A stretch of DNA of 64,000 bases, taken from contig CM053256.1 of NCBI GenBank assembly GCA_028583405.1, positions 13,753,087 to 13,817,086 of the forward strand, read 5' to 3'. Shown one piece after another: positions 48,508-62,114 of this stretch; position 1 is the stretch's first letter, and every line of letters starts with the position of its first letter. The position numbers were made by a program, and so were the translations under genes. The notes under the pieces were generated by a model, which searched no databases, was not told where the DNA came from, and was given only the letters and a program-made list of their open reading frames with translations. This DNA comes from Pogonophryne albipinna. Lineage: Eukaryota > Chordata > Actinopteri > Perciformes > Artedidraconidae.

Positions 48508-48513
48508 TTTATT
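48508..48513 (-). terminator. polyadenylation signal (AATAAA on - strand) of the DCBLD1-like gene
   Basis: TTTATT on the + strand is AATAAA on the - strand. It lies about 1.0 kb past the stop codon of the DCBLD1-like gene, giving a 3' UTR of 48.5-49.5 kb in which I see no other feature. Confidence 0.5.
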
Positions 48514-49527
48514 TACATTTTCACATATAATGGCGAACTTCCACGGTCCCCTTACCCTTATTATATAAAAACCCTTTGGATAGGAGAAAGGACACATTTC
48601 TATCTTCTTCTTTTTCACTAAGAGTGAACAACAGCGTCGACATATCGGTTTATTTAAATGTTCCTTAGTAATTCTATCTGTTTAAGACCTGTATTTTCCT
48701 TTGAACACATCTTGGCATCATGGCATAGACAATGAAAGCAGGAAGCACAGAGTTAAGTCAAATGAAATTACTGTAGTGACAAAAAACAAGGCCACATATT
48801 GGAACTGTTTATGTTAAGGTTGTGTGTCTTGCATTAGGACACAGGGTTGTTGTGCCTTTCTGTGTTATACTAAAAGCATTTATTTAAACAAATAATATGT
48901 TTGTTACTATTTATGTTTATAAATGGAGGACACATATCTGAGGAGTGAGAAACAGTGGATGAGTAAAACAACTCATTACTGTTTAAAGCTCAAGGGAGCC
49001 CTCTAGTGGTTATTCTTCATCAGAGCAACAATATGAACCACTGTTAGTGTTCCATTTACAGTGCTTCTTAAATGCTGTTTCTTTTGCAAAACATGTACAA
49101 ATCATACATTGTGAATACTATGTTTAGTGAGAACAAGTAACATAATCAATTCACTCTGTTTGCATTAACCTGTTAAACACACTGAGGCAGACATTGCTGT
49201 ATGTGTTTTCTGAAAGTGCAGCTGGTGATTAAACATTTCAATATCTCTGAGTGCGACGCCACTGAGCCTGCATTTTCTTTGTGCATCACGGTATACTTCC
49301 GCAACATACTTCCAGGAAGGAAATATTTGTTTGCATATGGTTCTCAGATCTTTGTGCACCCTTGTATGTGCATTGTGCTCCGAAGTGACTTCCCAGCTTC
49401 GGATACATCCCTCACAGGAAGTTCAGCTCTGTCAGCATGAGTTCTCTCTGGACAACACTGTCCATCTTAGTGTCCACTCCAGATCACGGTTTAGCTCAGA
49501 AGAGTCTTTTTTCTTCCATGTCTGAGG

Positions 49528-52500
49528 TCACAAAGGCTCTTCATATGTGGGCTTCTGTAGTAAAGTGTCACATGACTTTGGCTCAGCGTACACCACACTG
49601 ACGGGCCGGGGGCCGTTGGCATGCAGGGCCGGAGTGCAGTAGCCGTTGGACAGCACCCGGTGTGAGGGGCAGTCGTACTGAGAGCGGCTGGGAGACGTCC
49701 TGGGGCCAGTGCTGGGTGCTGGTGTGAGAGGTGTGTGTGTATGGCTGTGAGCCAGAAGGCTGCACTCTGTGATCTGCTCACTGAACGGGGTGGCGTACTC
49801 TGGCTCTGAGGGGAGGGGCTCGGCGTACTCCGGCAGGTTGACAGGAGTGTCATAATGGTTGAAGGCGAAGGGCGTGGTGTAGCCTTCGTCTGAGGAGGGT
49901 CTGAATGTAGACCCGATCTTCTGTCCAATAGCAGCAACAGCAGGCTCTGCATAGTCTGGATGGATATAAAAGGATATTTTAATTTCTATTAATTTGGGAT
50001 GCGACAAACATTGTCATGGGAAACATCAGAAATATAAAAAAATGTATCAGTGTATATTGGAGAGCTGTGGATGTTGTTACTGTTGGACAGAACTTAGCTA
50101 GCTGTTAGCCCCTGTTTCCATTCTTTGTGCTAAGCTACTGGCTGCATCCTTGTGTGAATATAAAACAGGAAGATATTGGAATCAATAGTCTTATCTAACT
50201 GTACATAAAAGCTAAATGTTGCCTAAATCACTGAAACGGAGACAAATGTATCCAATATTTTAATTTTTGTTTTATACATTTTTTACTTTGTAGCAATATT
50301 TACTTAAAGGTGGGGTAGGTAATTTTGAAGAAACCAGCTAGAGTGCGCTAGAATTTGAAAATACACAGCCGGAAAAAATCTGCCACTTCCTTACAGAGCC
50401 CCTCCTCCAACACACACGAACGCGCACATGACCAATGAGGGCACGAGATAAGTTTGTGCACAGATGGAAAGCTGACAGGCAGGTAGGCCATCCAGTTATT
50501 TTAGCCGGGCCGGCTCAGATGATTGGTCGTGCTTTTTACAGTTCTACGGCTTCCACAGATGAAGTTTTTCTATGGATTTTTTGTCAAAGCACTTCAGATA
50601 TTCATTGCTATCGGGATGTTAAGAGCATTCCATGGAATATAACAAAAAGTGTATCTCGAGCCGGTTTCTCAAACTTACCTACCCTAACCTTTAACTCAAT
50701 AGAGGTTTTTATTTAGGCAACTAAAGTGTTATTCTTATTTTGTATACCCCTGTAAACAAGGCACTACTGGGATACAGATGTTATTTTAAGTGAGCTTCCC
50801 TTGTAAAAGTAAATACATATTCAATTCATCAATTTCTCTTAATATAATAAATTAACCAGGATTAAAGTATAATCTTTAAAACCATTTGATTACACTAAAG
50901 TACCTTTTGAAAATACTGAGATTAAACTCCTAACTGAAGGTTTTACTACTTCTACCAAACCTCAGGATAGTAAATAAGTAAACCATAAGATTGAAGGTTT
51001 TTCAATGTATGCCTTCCTAAGGTCAATAATTAACATCTGCACATTTCAAACTGGCATTTCTTTATCTTCAAGACTCCAATAGAAAATGCATATCAGCCAA
51101 TATAGGCAGGAAATATCAGTAATCATAACATATTGGAGAATCCCCACTTATACCTCATTAAATGGGTTTAAAAACTCACTGTGTCGCATAGCAGTATCCT
51201 GTCTTGATGGGAAAAACGTTTGAATGAATTGCTTATTTGCATATTACGGCGCACTTCCTGGGAAATGCTAATCTTCTTCTCAGTGGCAGTCCCACACTTG
51301 GCCAGTTTTGCGCCTCTGTCTGAGCTACTTGGCCACCGACAATGTGTCCTCTAATCACAGGGATGGGGGCCGACAGTGTGACCAGACCCTGCTCTCCGCC
51401 CGGGCTTTGGGGCTATGGTGTGGGAGGCCTAGACCCCTACTCAAGAGCCCAGGGAGCCTCAGAGCTGCAGCTATTTTAATAAGGCGGGCCTCAGTGAGGG
51501 CTTTGATTGTCTTAGCTTTGACCCTGTGTCCTGTTTATCGCTGGACCTCTCAGTGAAGTGCCCCCTCGCTGGGGGAGGGGACGGGGGAGGCAGAGAGGGG
51601 GACTGGTGGTGGTAAGGGAGGGGGGGGGAGCTGAGCGCCATTTATCGAGCTCCAATTAAAGGGTCTCTTTCAGAAAGGCTCTGTGGACCAAAGAAAGGAA
51701 TGTTTATACTGCATCTGGGTGATGGGCTGAGCCGGGGGAAAGAATGGACGGCCCGTGGAGAGAGCTGTCAAACTGACCACTGAGGCCAGAGACTGTTAGT
51801 GGAGGAAAGATGGCAGAGATCACCACATGAGATCAATAATAAACGATGAAAAGGCGATGGAAAGACTGGCAAAAAGGAAGCAGCTGATAATAGCAAGGCG
51901 TTTTACTGAGACACTGCCGCCTTCTGTTGAGAAATAAAACGTTTTCCTATGAATTCTCACCATTAAGAGGAGGGCTAGGTAGAGCATCATGGACGTTTCT
52001 CTCCAGAGGGTAAGAGATGAGCTCTGATTGCGGGCAGGAGAGACTCTTAGCCTGGAAACTCTGACAACCTGCTAGACACACAAACACACAGTTAGAGGCT
52101 TTTAAAGGAAGTTTAAAATAATTATTATTATTAGAAGAGCAACTAACTTACTGGTGGGTAAGGAGTACTTCAGCTGTGAATCCTTTTTCCTATATGGTGA
52201 AAAAGATAAAAACAATAGTTAAAGTATTGCACATACAGTCCCTGACTACTCGAGTGTCCATTTGTGCCCAATCTATATAGTAGTATGGTAAGAAAACTGT
52301 CTAGAAATCCGTCACGGACTATTTGGGGAAGAATCTCACAGTACGATTAGATACCATGAAAACTCACACTTTTATTTATAGTAAAAGAAGAAAATAGAAA
52401 CATTGTGTTTATTAAATGCATTTTAATATGATATTTTTTATATTTTGACTAAGTATATTCAACTTGTTATGAGCTTATATACTTAATACTTGATTGTATT

Positions 52501-55500
52501 CGCAGTAGTTTCTCAGATACGGCCATTTTCTTATCATTCTAAATATTGTCTTTGGGCATTTGGGACTAGTGTTTTCCCATGTGTGAAACAAATAAATATA
52601 TCATTGATATGAAAACCCCCCTATTAACCAAATGTTTGGACTGATTTCTTCAAATTGTGATTATGCAAGCCTAAGAAAGACTCCCTCCACCTGAAACAGG
52701 TTCATAAGTAGTGACATTATTCTATGTGTTATAAATCCATTTCGGTCAGAGAGTTTGCAAACTGAGTATGAAATAAGATAACTGTGAAAAATGTCAACGG
52801 TTTTAAAATACAGTACCTTCGCTTCCACCAGACCCCAGCCATCAAACAACTGCCGCACATTATCAGCCCCAGCACCACTCCCACGGCCACTATCACCGGC
52901 TGGCTGGAGCCTGCAGGGACACAAGTGTCCGAGTGAGTAAACAGTTGTATAAGGGTGAGCAAGGAATGCCTTTTATTGCAATGTACACAATGTGGAGTGG
53001 GAGAAGAACGTATAACATTGTTTTTACTTATCTGATGTATTTTCTTCTTAACTAGACTGGCGTGCATTTGAATTGTACACATGTGAAATAAAAAAATGAT
53101 ACATGTACATACTTAGTCTTGTCTCCACTAACACTGGGCCCTCTGTGGGGGTCGGGGGGAGGGTGGGCCGCGGTGTGCCCATATTAACTTTGATGGGTGG
53201 AGATTCTGCTGGAAAAGTAGGATAGTAGAAAATCAGACACAACCTCACACAGCTTAGAGAGCTCATGTGATAGCTGGTTCTTGATAAGTAGTAATACACA
53301 CCAGCAGGTGGGCGTGACCTTGGGGTGGCCTTGGCAACGGGACAGCCCAGGACCTGCACCTGAACGGAAGCGCGCCCCTGCCAGCTCAGCGGCTGCACCC
53401 GGACAAACCGAGCCAACACAGGAGGGAAGAAACTGTTGAGGACTCTGTGATGGCCGTCAGTGTAGGCCTGAAACACCTGGGGACCAAACAGTAAGTTACT
53501 TATTGACAGAGAACAGCAGGAAGCCTGGAGTACAGACTCAGTTCAGTACCAACCATTTAGGTGAGCATGGTACAAGGCATACCTTTTTTTCTTTGCTGAG
53601 AGCACCTTTGTAAAGCTTCCAAGTTTTCCTGTCCTTGCTGAAAAAAAGACTGAAGGATTCTATGTAGTATTCGTTTGATCCCGTTGTTATTATTCCTAAA
53701 AGATCAGAACACAACCTTGCATGAGATAAAACATACCACAAAATATCCAATATCAAAAAACAAACAAACACATTTTTGTAAACATTTTAGCCAACGGAAA
53801 CATTTAAAGTATCCATCTCCCATGAAAACAGCACGTGTGTTGTGCTCTCAGTACTTTTAAGACTTCTCCACCTTGTCTGAAAAAGGCCACTGAATGAAAA
53901 GACTGTTTTTTTACTGATTTGTTTTCTGTTCCATCAATAAGGTGAGGCTCTAAACATTTTCAATAAAGAGAATGTTGGCAGCGGACAGAGAAGTAACCAT
54001 GGATAGTTTAGCTTCGGGACTTTATTTGCTGATTTTGATGGTGAGCAGTACATTGTGTGGGTACAAGAAAAGCAAGTGTTGAAAATAGTGTAAAAGAGAG
54101 CGATGTAGTAAGCTACAATTTTGGAAGAATGTTACTAATTAAGCCTTGGTGTGCGTGTAACCTTCATTTAGAGATATGTTGCAATGTCTCCAAGCATATT
54201 GGTTACGACTACTGACAGAAACAGGTCACAAATATAAAGTTCCACTTTTTGAAAAAGGCACGAATATTTCCACAATACATTTTCCTATCAAACATTATTC
54301 CAATAGTAAACAATAGTGTGTTTGTTGGGGAACAGTGAGGTGAATACATATTTTGTATTACTGCACTAAGTATATGTGGGGTTGACTAATAATGAATGAC
54401 TGTTGCCATGTATACATGACTTAGGGAAGTCAACCATTGATGTGTTTTTAATTATTGTCGGACAACAACGGAAGTCATTGACACAGAACAATAACATCCT
54501 GCTAACCAGGCTTCAGTTGAACAGAAAAATCGTTATTTTTCATGGAATTTGTTAAAATAAAAAATATCGGCAGACATATCTTCCAAAGAGCTTCGCATTC
54601 AGATGTTTTAATAAACATATTTTGCACTGATTATTTCATTCAAACATTTGTACCTGTGATGGTGCTTCGATCACTCAGCCCCAGCTCCACCCATGGGTTC
54701 GGGTCGTTACCGTCCGCTGCCCAGAGCAGGGACTCATGGCTAGAAACCATGTTTGATGAGGACCAGAACAGTGTGTGCTCTCGACTGTTTTTATCCCAGA
54801 AAGATGAGGCATTTAAACCGGAGACACTCAGGATGTTGTTGCATTCTGTTTGGGAAGCAGAGGAAAATATGAATAAATAAAAGTAATTCATTATTTAACC
54901 CAGAGTGTTTTTAGATAAACATAATTGACTACGAATCATGAGTTCTTCACTGCAGAGCATTTGTTTGCAGACTAGTTTTCACTGTGATGAATCAAGAAGT
55001 TCATTTTGTAAAATCACTTGGATAAAATAATAAAATATGACAGCATGACTTGAACATTTGACTGCAGGAATGTAAACAATGTGTAGCTTGTAGCAAATGG
55101 GTTAAAACTCGCAAAAATACTTGGTGTGCCTTTGGAAAATTCTAACAGCAAAAAGTGATAAATGTCATGTCATACCTTGACTGAAGAGCAACTTCTTTTC
55201 AGATAATGATCCCCTGTCAAAGAGAACAGTTGAAAAGGTCAGTGCATCCATGTGAAATCAAGCATTAACTCATTTTGAGCTTCATAACAGCCAGTTTAAC
55301 ATTACAGCAATATCTCATTTTGAGTACAATAACAGCAGACGCACGTTTTTGAAAGGATTCCATTGGAAAAGGTTGATTCATAAAGTGTAAGACTCCTCCC
55401 TCGGTTCACAGTGACTCGCCCTCCCAGAGTGTCAGACGCAGCTCCAGCATGGACTGCAGTCTTGCACAGGACTGAGGTCTAAAGCAGAGGGGGACATGAA

Positions 55501-58500
55501 GTTCATTAATAACTTGGGCTCTTTTTTTTTTTTCTCTTTTTTTTCCCTCATATATAAATGTGGTTTACTTACATCTCTGTAACCCTTTTCCGAGTTTCCC
55601 CAAACATCCCCTGTGACATCCTTACATCCAGCGGGGCAGTACACACTGAGAAGCAACAGAATAACACGTGAGAAACGTATCACTGATCTACTAAAACACA
55701 ATCTATTAAGGGAAATGTAAAGGTTACCTCAAAAGATGTGTGCTAGAATGAGATCCTCGTTTTAAACAGGAAATTAGATCTGCAACAGCAAAACAGACAT
55801 AGATATATTCAAATGAACACTCCTGAGAACTTAGAAAACATCGCCTAAATATGTATTGGTGGACTGGAATTGTATGTTGTGGGATCCAGTAATTTAGGCT
55901 TACATAATTGTCCACCACGCACAGACGGACTCAGTGTGAGACGGTTCTAGCAGGCTGCACGGGTGCTATATTAGGGGATGAGCGGTCATGGCTGTGGATG
56001 TGACTAAGCCCTTTGTTTCTGACTCCGTCACAGTTCACGAGTACAGTGGATGGGCCTCGTGTGATCACAATTAACAGACAGTGGTTTGTATGTCTGAGCA
56101 TGGGCTTAGCTCCAGACACTGAGGGATTCATAAACAACTCGGGACAAACAGGAAATGATGATACATACTGTACAGTACGGATAACTTCATACAGGGGAAA
56201 GGAAATTATCTCTAACTATAAACTAACATTCAGACCAAACAAGTCCACATGATCATTAACATGATACACATAAAGAAATGTGACTTTTCTAATTTAATGT
56301 GAAAAATCAAGAGACGTTAAAACATGTGTCTGTACACATTACAATAATCTGTTACATTAGTAGAGAGAGTAATAATATGTGGTGTTTATAACTTATAAAT
56401 CAACAGCCTATGGGTTGCAAAAAACATGGGATGGTAGCGGGCTTGTAGTGTTAATGGTCCGATGAAGAGGAGGGGGAGGGAAAATAAAAAACCTAGCCCC
56501 TCCAAGAGACAGACTGAAGCCAGAGGCCTCTCTCCATTCAGCGTGAGAGAAGGAGTCTCCTCCAGCTCTGTGAGCAAACAGGCCAGAGCAAAGACAGCCA
56601 TGGAGGCTGAATGCCAATAAGAAGTGACTCACAACTTCCAAACGCACAACGCACACACTACACAAGGACACATATTCACACGGACATTGGTGATATAATT
56701 ACACCAGTGTCAACTTGTAAATGAGCAAAGCTGAGAAATCCGACTCGTTATAAATCAGGCATTTGTAAAGTTGAGCTCCACATGCTAAGCTAGAACAGTA
56801 CTAATTGAAGAAAATGAGGGTCATTGAGGATGGGCGTGGTCTGAGGAAGGAGTGTGTTCAGATGTCTGTGGACAGGTTTAGTGATTGTGATGGTGATATT
56901 TGATGGCAGTCATGATATTTGTCGCCGCGGATGGTTTGATCAAGTTGCATCATGGTCTTTAGCTAGTCTAGCTTTGAATTGAGCTCTGTATTTAATTTGC
57001 CTAATGAATTGTATTTAAACTTTTTAGTTATGTAACAATTGTATTGGCCTAATTATTTAATAATTCAATCTGTTTTTCTGCTTGGTATATGTAGATATAT
57101 ACCAAGTCCATGTTTTTATCTATTTCTAACCCTGACTGGTGTTTCCTCACTGTATATTATTGAGATTTATAACAGCGTATCTTAAGTTCCTGTTTTTATT
57201 CCTAGTAAATGCTTATTTATTTATTTAGTGTTTAATTTATAGTGCGTGTAAGGGGAAGCACTTCCCTTGTCTGAGTACTGCCAAACAGGTCAGGTCTATT
57301 GGCTTCATAATAAACAGATGTGTTACCTGGATACTGGTCAGTGGCATAGGACAGGAGGAACCCTCGCCCGGAGCGATGAGGGCCTGACTTGAAGGTTATC
57401 GTCACTTCATTGCTTTTAAGTGTCACATTCTTCTGTGATGCATCGAGCTTCCCACACACTGGACCTGGGAACGCAGACATAAACTACATTTGTAAAATAA
57501 CATAAACACAGATACAAACAGCAAAGAACATCCTGGTTAGTCCCTTTTTCAGAATTTATCAACAGATGTAGATAATTTACAGAAGGCTCTAATATTGTAG
57601 TTTTCCGATTCACATTTGTATTGTGTGCCGCTAATGTGACCTGTTACATGCTTTTCTGTAAAAAAAGCTCTTTATTTTTCTCATACTGCCTGTGCTGCAG
57701 CACCTCTTTTCACCCTCTGTCTGAAACCAGATCCCAGTCTGCTCTGATTGGTTAGCTGGCGGCTCTGTTGTGATTGGTCAACCGCTTGTCTGATGTCCCG
57801 CCCCTTATCACGTACAATGTGTTGGAGCTCTAACCAATAAAGGCATGAGAGCTAGTGTCCAGGTAACAGTACGTCCACACGGCAGCGTGCGTTGAAGCTT
57901 GCCGGTGGGCGTGTCTGGCGCACGACCAACAGCCAATCACATTAATCTCCCGCCCCGGACACACAAGCACGCGGTTTGATTGGCTAGCGCTTGTACTGGC
58001 ATATGATTTGATTGGCTGACGCTTCCGTCAAAGCTTGAAAAGTTGAACTTTTCTCAACTTTTGAAGCGAGCAATGGAGGCAAAGCGACGGAACCACAATG
58101 CAGTTTGGCAAAGCCTGACGTCACCCCATTCAAAGTGAATGGGAAGCGTCTCCGTTGAAGCAACGCACGCTGCCGTGTGGACGGGCGTTAGAGAGACAAC
58201 AACTTTGTGAAATTGGTTTAGTATAGAAAGAGAACGCTGCGCCCTCGAAATTTTGGACGTCGAATTCGAAGCACCGAATTTGACCATTAACATTTGTTTT
58301 ACTTTAAATGTTAAATCTGAATTTGATCATTCGAATTTGAGCAACCTGAATATATTTAGTTTGAAATATTAAAACTTGAATTTTGAGATCTGAATTTGTG
58401 AACACTGAACAACATACATTGAAATTCAGCTTTTTAAATTGCGTATTAAGATATTTCAGATTTGAATTTCACATCGGTAAATTCGGAATAAAAAAAATCA

Positions 58501-61500
58501 GAAACATGGTAAAATATTTCAATGCTATAAATTCGGTGTCTGACAAAATTCAAATCATTCTGTCTCTTATTTGCTTCCATATGCAAAGAGCAGCATCTGA
58601 ACAGGCTGTAATGTAATGGGTTGGGGGAAATCAACACCCACAACTCATGTCAACTTTAAGTGTTTGTTTTTGCCAATGACAGGCACAGATGGTTTTTATA
58701 AGTGTCTGACAATATTTTGATAAGGACCCTACTGGGAAATAAAGCATTTCCTTTCACTAGTCAGTCTAATTCCCCTCGTGGCTTCCTGCCATGTTTGCCT
58801 CCCATACAGACACAACAGTTTAATGAAGAGCAGAGCCTTGTAGATGCATGTAAGAACAGCTCTCCGTCTGTGAAAATAACATGAAAATCATGAGCCAGGT
58901 ATCAGGAATCCGATAATAAAACAAAAAGGCAGCACAGCAGATAATTTCTCTCTCTGAATCTCTCAGCCTTTATTTTGGTGTCTTGTCAAATATTCATGCC
59001 CTCGAGACACGACTTGATACACCTGGTTGAAGAACGGACATGCGTCTGTTGCGAAATTGGGTTTGCCTCTTCTGTCAATGTGTCAAAAGAATGGCATGCT
59101 CTGTGTGGATTCCACAATCACGCTGGGAGGACGTCAGTAATAAAGACATGGAACATTAAAAGTCTATAAGCAGGTGTTTCAGGAAATAATCGACACAGGA
59201 GACAGTTGTCTGTAGACACAGGGATCAGACATCTACCGGCGAAGCTTAAAAAAAAAGTGCCATATCCAATCAGCGGTGAACAAGCTTACCCAGAGTGAGC
59301 TCTCCGCTCTTGTCTGTGATGACCAGAGAGCCATTCCTGCAGTCTGGACTGCTCTCGATGTCGAAATCCCCAAACAGCAGCCGCAGCGTGCGCCCCTCTG
59401 GCACCCGCAGCCTCCATTCACACCAGGTGTTACTGGGGTACGTGCCCGGGTAGTTCTGAGAGGCCAATGTGCCCGACTCTGTGCCCAGAAGGGAATGTCC
59501 ACAGCCATTACCTGGACAAATAAATAGATGAATAAATAAAGAAGCTGTGGCAAGAGAGAGACACCAGTTCAAAAAGTAAATCCAACATTAGGACAAGTAT
59601 AGGGACAGATTCATTACATTTTTCAAAAAAATGTAAATGTCATAACAGATGTATCTCAATAAGTCATTAAGATAATCAATGTCAGGAAAAGTTAAGAATT
59701 GCACCTATTTTAAGGAAAGTTGAAACCAGCTGGAAGTAGTGAATTATTGACCTTTTCCTCATTTTTATTCACATGACTTTAAAATAGCAACTGATTATCA
59801 AAAGTTTTGCCTATTATTCATTTTGATTGACTTATTGCTTTAGTTGTACAGGGTACTGTCAAGAGTGGATGATTATCAAAGTATTTTATAAATTATACGT
59901 CTACATTTTGAATGTGTGTGTTGGTCAAAGCTGAGCAGCACACGAAAAATCACAAAACCACACAGTCTGGCCCTTAATTCCCTAAATAAATACACAGAAT
60001 CCCCAAATATTAAGGGCTTTGTTAATGTACTATTTCAGATGAATAATAATCTCGTGTGAACATGCTCAGCAGACCGGGGCATGTTTATACTCTCGTGAGA
60101 CACTGTCTGCTAGGGAAGTACTCCAACACAAGACCTGTACACTGGATTTAAGTACAAAAATATGTTTTGCTGTATACAACGAAATGCTGTTTTTAACAGA
60201 AAAGCTAGGCAACAAATTTAAGTATTTATTTAATTTATTCATGCACTACTTTCCTTTTGAATACTGTTTTTCTTGTATTGTTGTTTTATTATATCCTCTA
60301 ACCTGCGGTTGCTGTGACTAACGCTTTACCGAGAACTGAACACACAAATATTTAGATCTTCTAACCTCTCTGAGGGTCACAAAAAAATAAGTGAGTCAAT
60401 TTCCACAGTGGTCATAAAGAGATAAGTGGTGTGGGGGAGGCAGTCTCAAAACTCAGCCGCAAAATGTCAAGTAATGACGTGTTCCAAGAATGGTCAAAAC
60501 TTGAAAAAGGCTCCAGGGTCCATCCAAGCCTAAGCTCACCCCTGTCCTAGTCGTCCTTATAAGGATCCTGCAAATGTGTTGAGGGGAAACAGGAGGATAA
60601 CCTTTCAGTCACCCTGACACACACACACACACACCCCTGCATCACACCAGTAGCTACCCTACTTCCCTCAGTTTGGCTCCTAATGCCATAAACCGTAGGA
60701 TGTTATTGTCCCCCCTCAGGTCCCCAAAGGATTCCCTGGAAATGCCACAGCAACACTCTGTAACCATGAACAACAGAGTGTGGATCTGTCACCTTCCGGT
60801 GGGGGGCCGCAGGGCAGGGGAAGTTCTGGGTGGCCGGTAATCTTCCCCTGCTCACTCAACCCTGTCACCTAGGACTGTTTCTAGTCCCACACAGCGAGGG
60901 ATATGTGTTCATGACCGTTTAGAACATTCGTAAGGTGAAGTACAGAAAACTGTAAGTCAGACAGGGTGGCATGGAGAGCGGGATGGAGAGCAGACAGTCA
61001 ATCAAAAGCAGCCCGGCAACATTGTTTTTCCACTTGAGGCTTTGCTGGCAGGTCTTTACAGGTCCACACTAGCAGAGAGGATGTTCACCTGTGCTACCTG
61101 TCACTACCTTGCCTTAGCGGCTAGCCTGTCTTGTGTGTCAATCACAACGTTACAACAGCTGAGATTTTTAACCTTTTACCCTGGCCCCACAAAAGCTCTT
61201 TGCATACTTGCCAGAAAAGTGATTCAGAATAAGTAATTGTTGCAGGACTTAATCATCTTCCGATGTGAGGAAACCGAAGCCCCAGAGACAGACGAACATC
61301 AACAAAAACAGATTTGTGGTATTGCTGAGTGCTAGTCACAGTCTGTGTATCAGTAACATGCGTTTGTGTTTGTCTGTGTGTTTATGGTCATTATAATTCA
61401 TACTGCACATGGACTGGACTGCTAATTTGAAAAAAAGAACTGTGGTAAGCTAGCTGGGGTCAGTAGGTAAACATGCACAAGGGAAGAGTGTGGAAAGAAT

Positions 61501-62114
61501 GCTACCATGACATCACATCTACCTTTGAGCCTACTTTAATTTAAAATAAAGAGTTTTGCAACTTAAAAAACGTATAGTAAACTTAAGCTATAGAAAGCTA
61601 CTCTCGTGGTTCATAGTGTAAAAGTAGAATTGAGAGAAGAACATATAACTGTTAGGACATGTTTATCACTGAGAACAGGCCTATAATGCTGGTATCAGTT
61701 AGCAGAATAGTTGTTGATGTTGAAAATGTAATAGACAGCAGTGTCTATGAAAGGGACTAAGGTTAGCTCAGGTAAAATGCAAGGGTTGTGTTAAAACCAG
61801 TTGGTCATTGGTGCTTGTCACAACAATGCTCTATAACAGTCACTACTAATCATTATTGCAATGTATCTGTTATTAGCTATTGTGATAATGACTAGTAATA
61901 GTGTTAGTAGCATATTCATAGTAGCCTTATAGCTAACAAGGTGTTATAAATTAAGTCAGGCGTCTCATTCTTTATCTTATCAAAAGCGTAAAGAAAATCG
62001 TTTTTTCTCACCCTCCTGGCCGTGAACACCTACGGAACAGACGCTAAAAGTGATCCAGAAACCGGCAATAAGAGACTTCACAGCATCCCGGATGTTTTCG
62101 CACTTTCCAAGCAT
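49528..62114 (-). CDS. dcbld1: DCBLD1-like receptor (CUB, LCCL, discoidin, TM)
   Basis: Fifteen coding exons join in phase, in order 62114-62012, 59511-59290, 57464-57327, 55779-55728, 55645-55573, 55478-55345, 55213-55176, 54845-54654, 53695-53583, 53476-53302, 53208-53113, 52910-52817, 52189-52152, 52068-51961 and 49955-49528, giving 667 aa. Residues 1-34 form a signal peptide (hydrophobic core LIAGFWITFSVCSV). CUB follows at ~38-153, LCCL ~156-250 (CPAGCKDVTGDVWG) and discoidin/F5-8C ~255-401. A Pro/Thr stalk precedes one TM helix (~451-474). The cytoplasmic tail has ten YxxP motifs, nine in the last exon; in this family phosphorylated YxxP binds CRK/CRKL SH2 domains. LCCL and discoidin wording is closer to DCBLD1 than DCBLD2 as I recall them. 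The human protein is slightly longer. The start at 62114 was chosen because it puts the signal peptide at the N-terminus. Confidence 0.88.
50304..50694. mobile_element. Harbinger-like MITE with TTAAAGG termini
   Basis: The left end TTAAAGGTGGGGTAGGTAA and the right end TTACCTACCCTAACCTTTAA are inverted repeats. TTA flanks both ends, consistent with a 3-bp duplication. The 390-bp interior has no gene. It lies in the last intron (49956-51960) of the DCBLD1-like gene. Confidence 0.7.
51290..51800. promoter_or_regulatory. GC-rich island in the last DCBLD1-like intron
   Basis: It is markedly less AT-rich than the surrounding intron, with a purine run (GGGGGAGGGGACGGGGGAGG) and homeodomain-type CAATTAAAG close to it. 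There is no coding frame of note and no transposon end. It could be a regulatory element, but nothing in the sequence proves that. Confidence 0.25.
57866..58190. mobile_element. MITE with GTCCACACGGCAGCGTGCG termini
   Basis: The left end CGTCCACACGGCAGCGTGCG and the right end CGCACGCTGCCGTGTGGACG are exact inverted repeats. The ~320-bp interior is non-coding and contains several GATTGG/CCAATC (CCAAT-box) words. It lies in intron 2 of the DCBLD1-like gene, between the two CUB exons. The target duplication is not clear. Confidence 0.75.
59512..62011 (-). other. first intron of the DCBLD1-like gene
   Basis: This 2.5-kb intron separates the signal-peptide exon from the CUB exon. A short (CA)n lies at about 60617-60634. 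I see no transposon ends, RNA gene or embedded reading frame. Confidence 0.6.
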
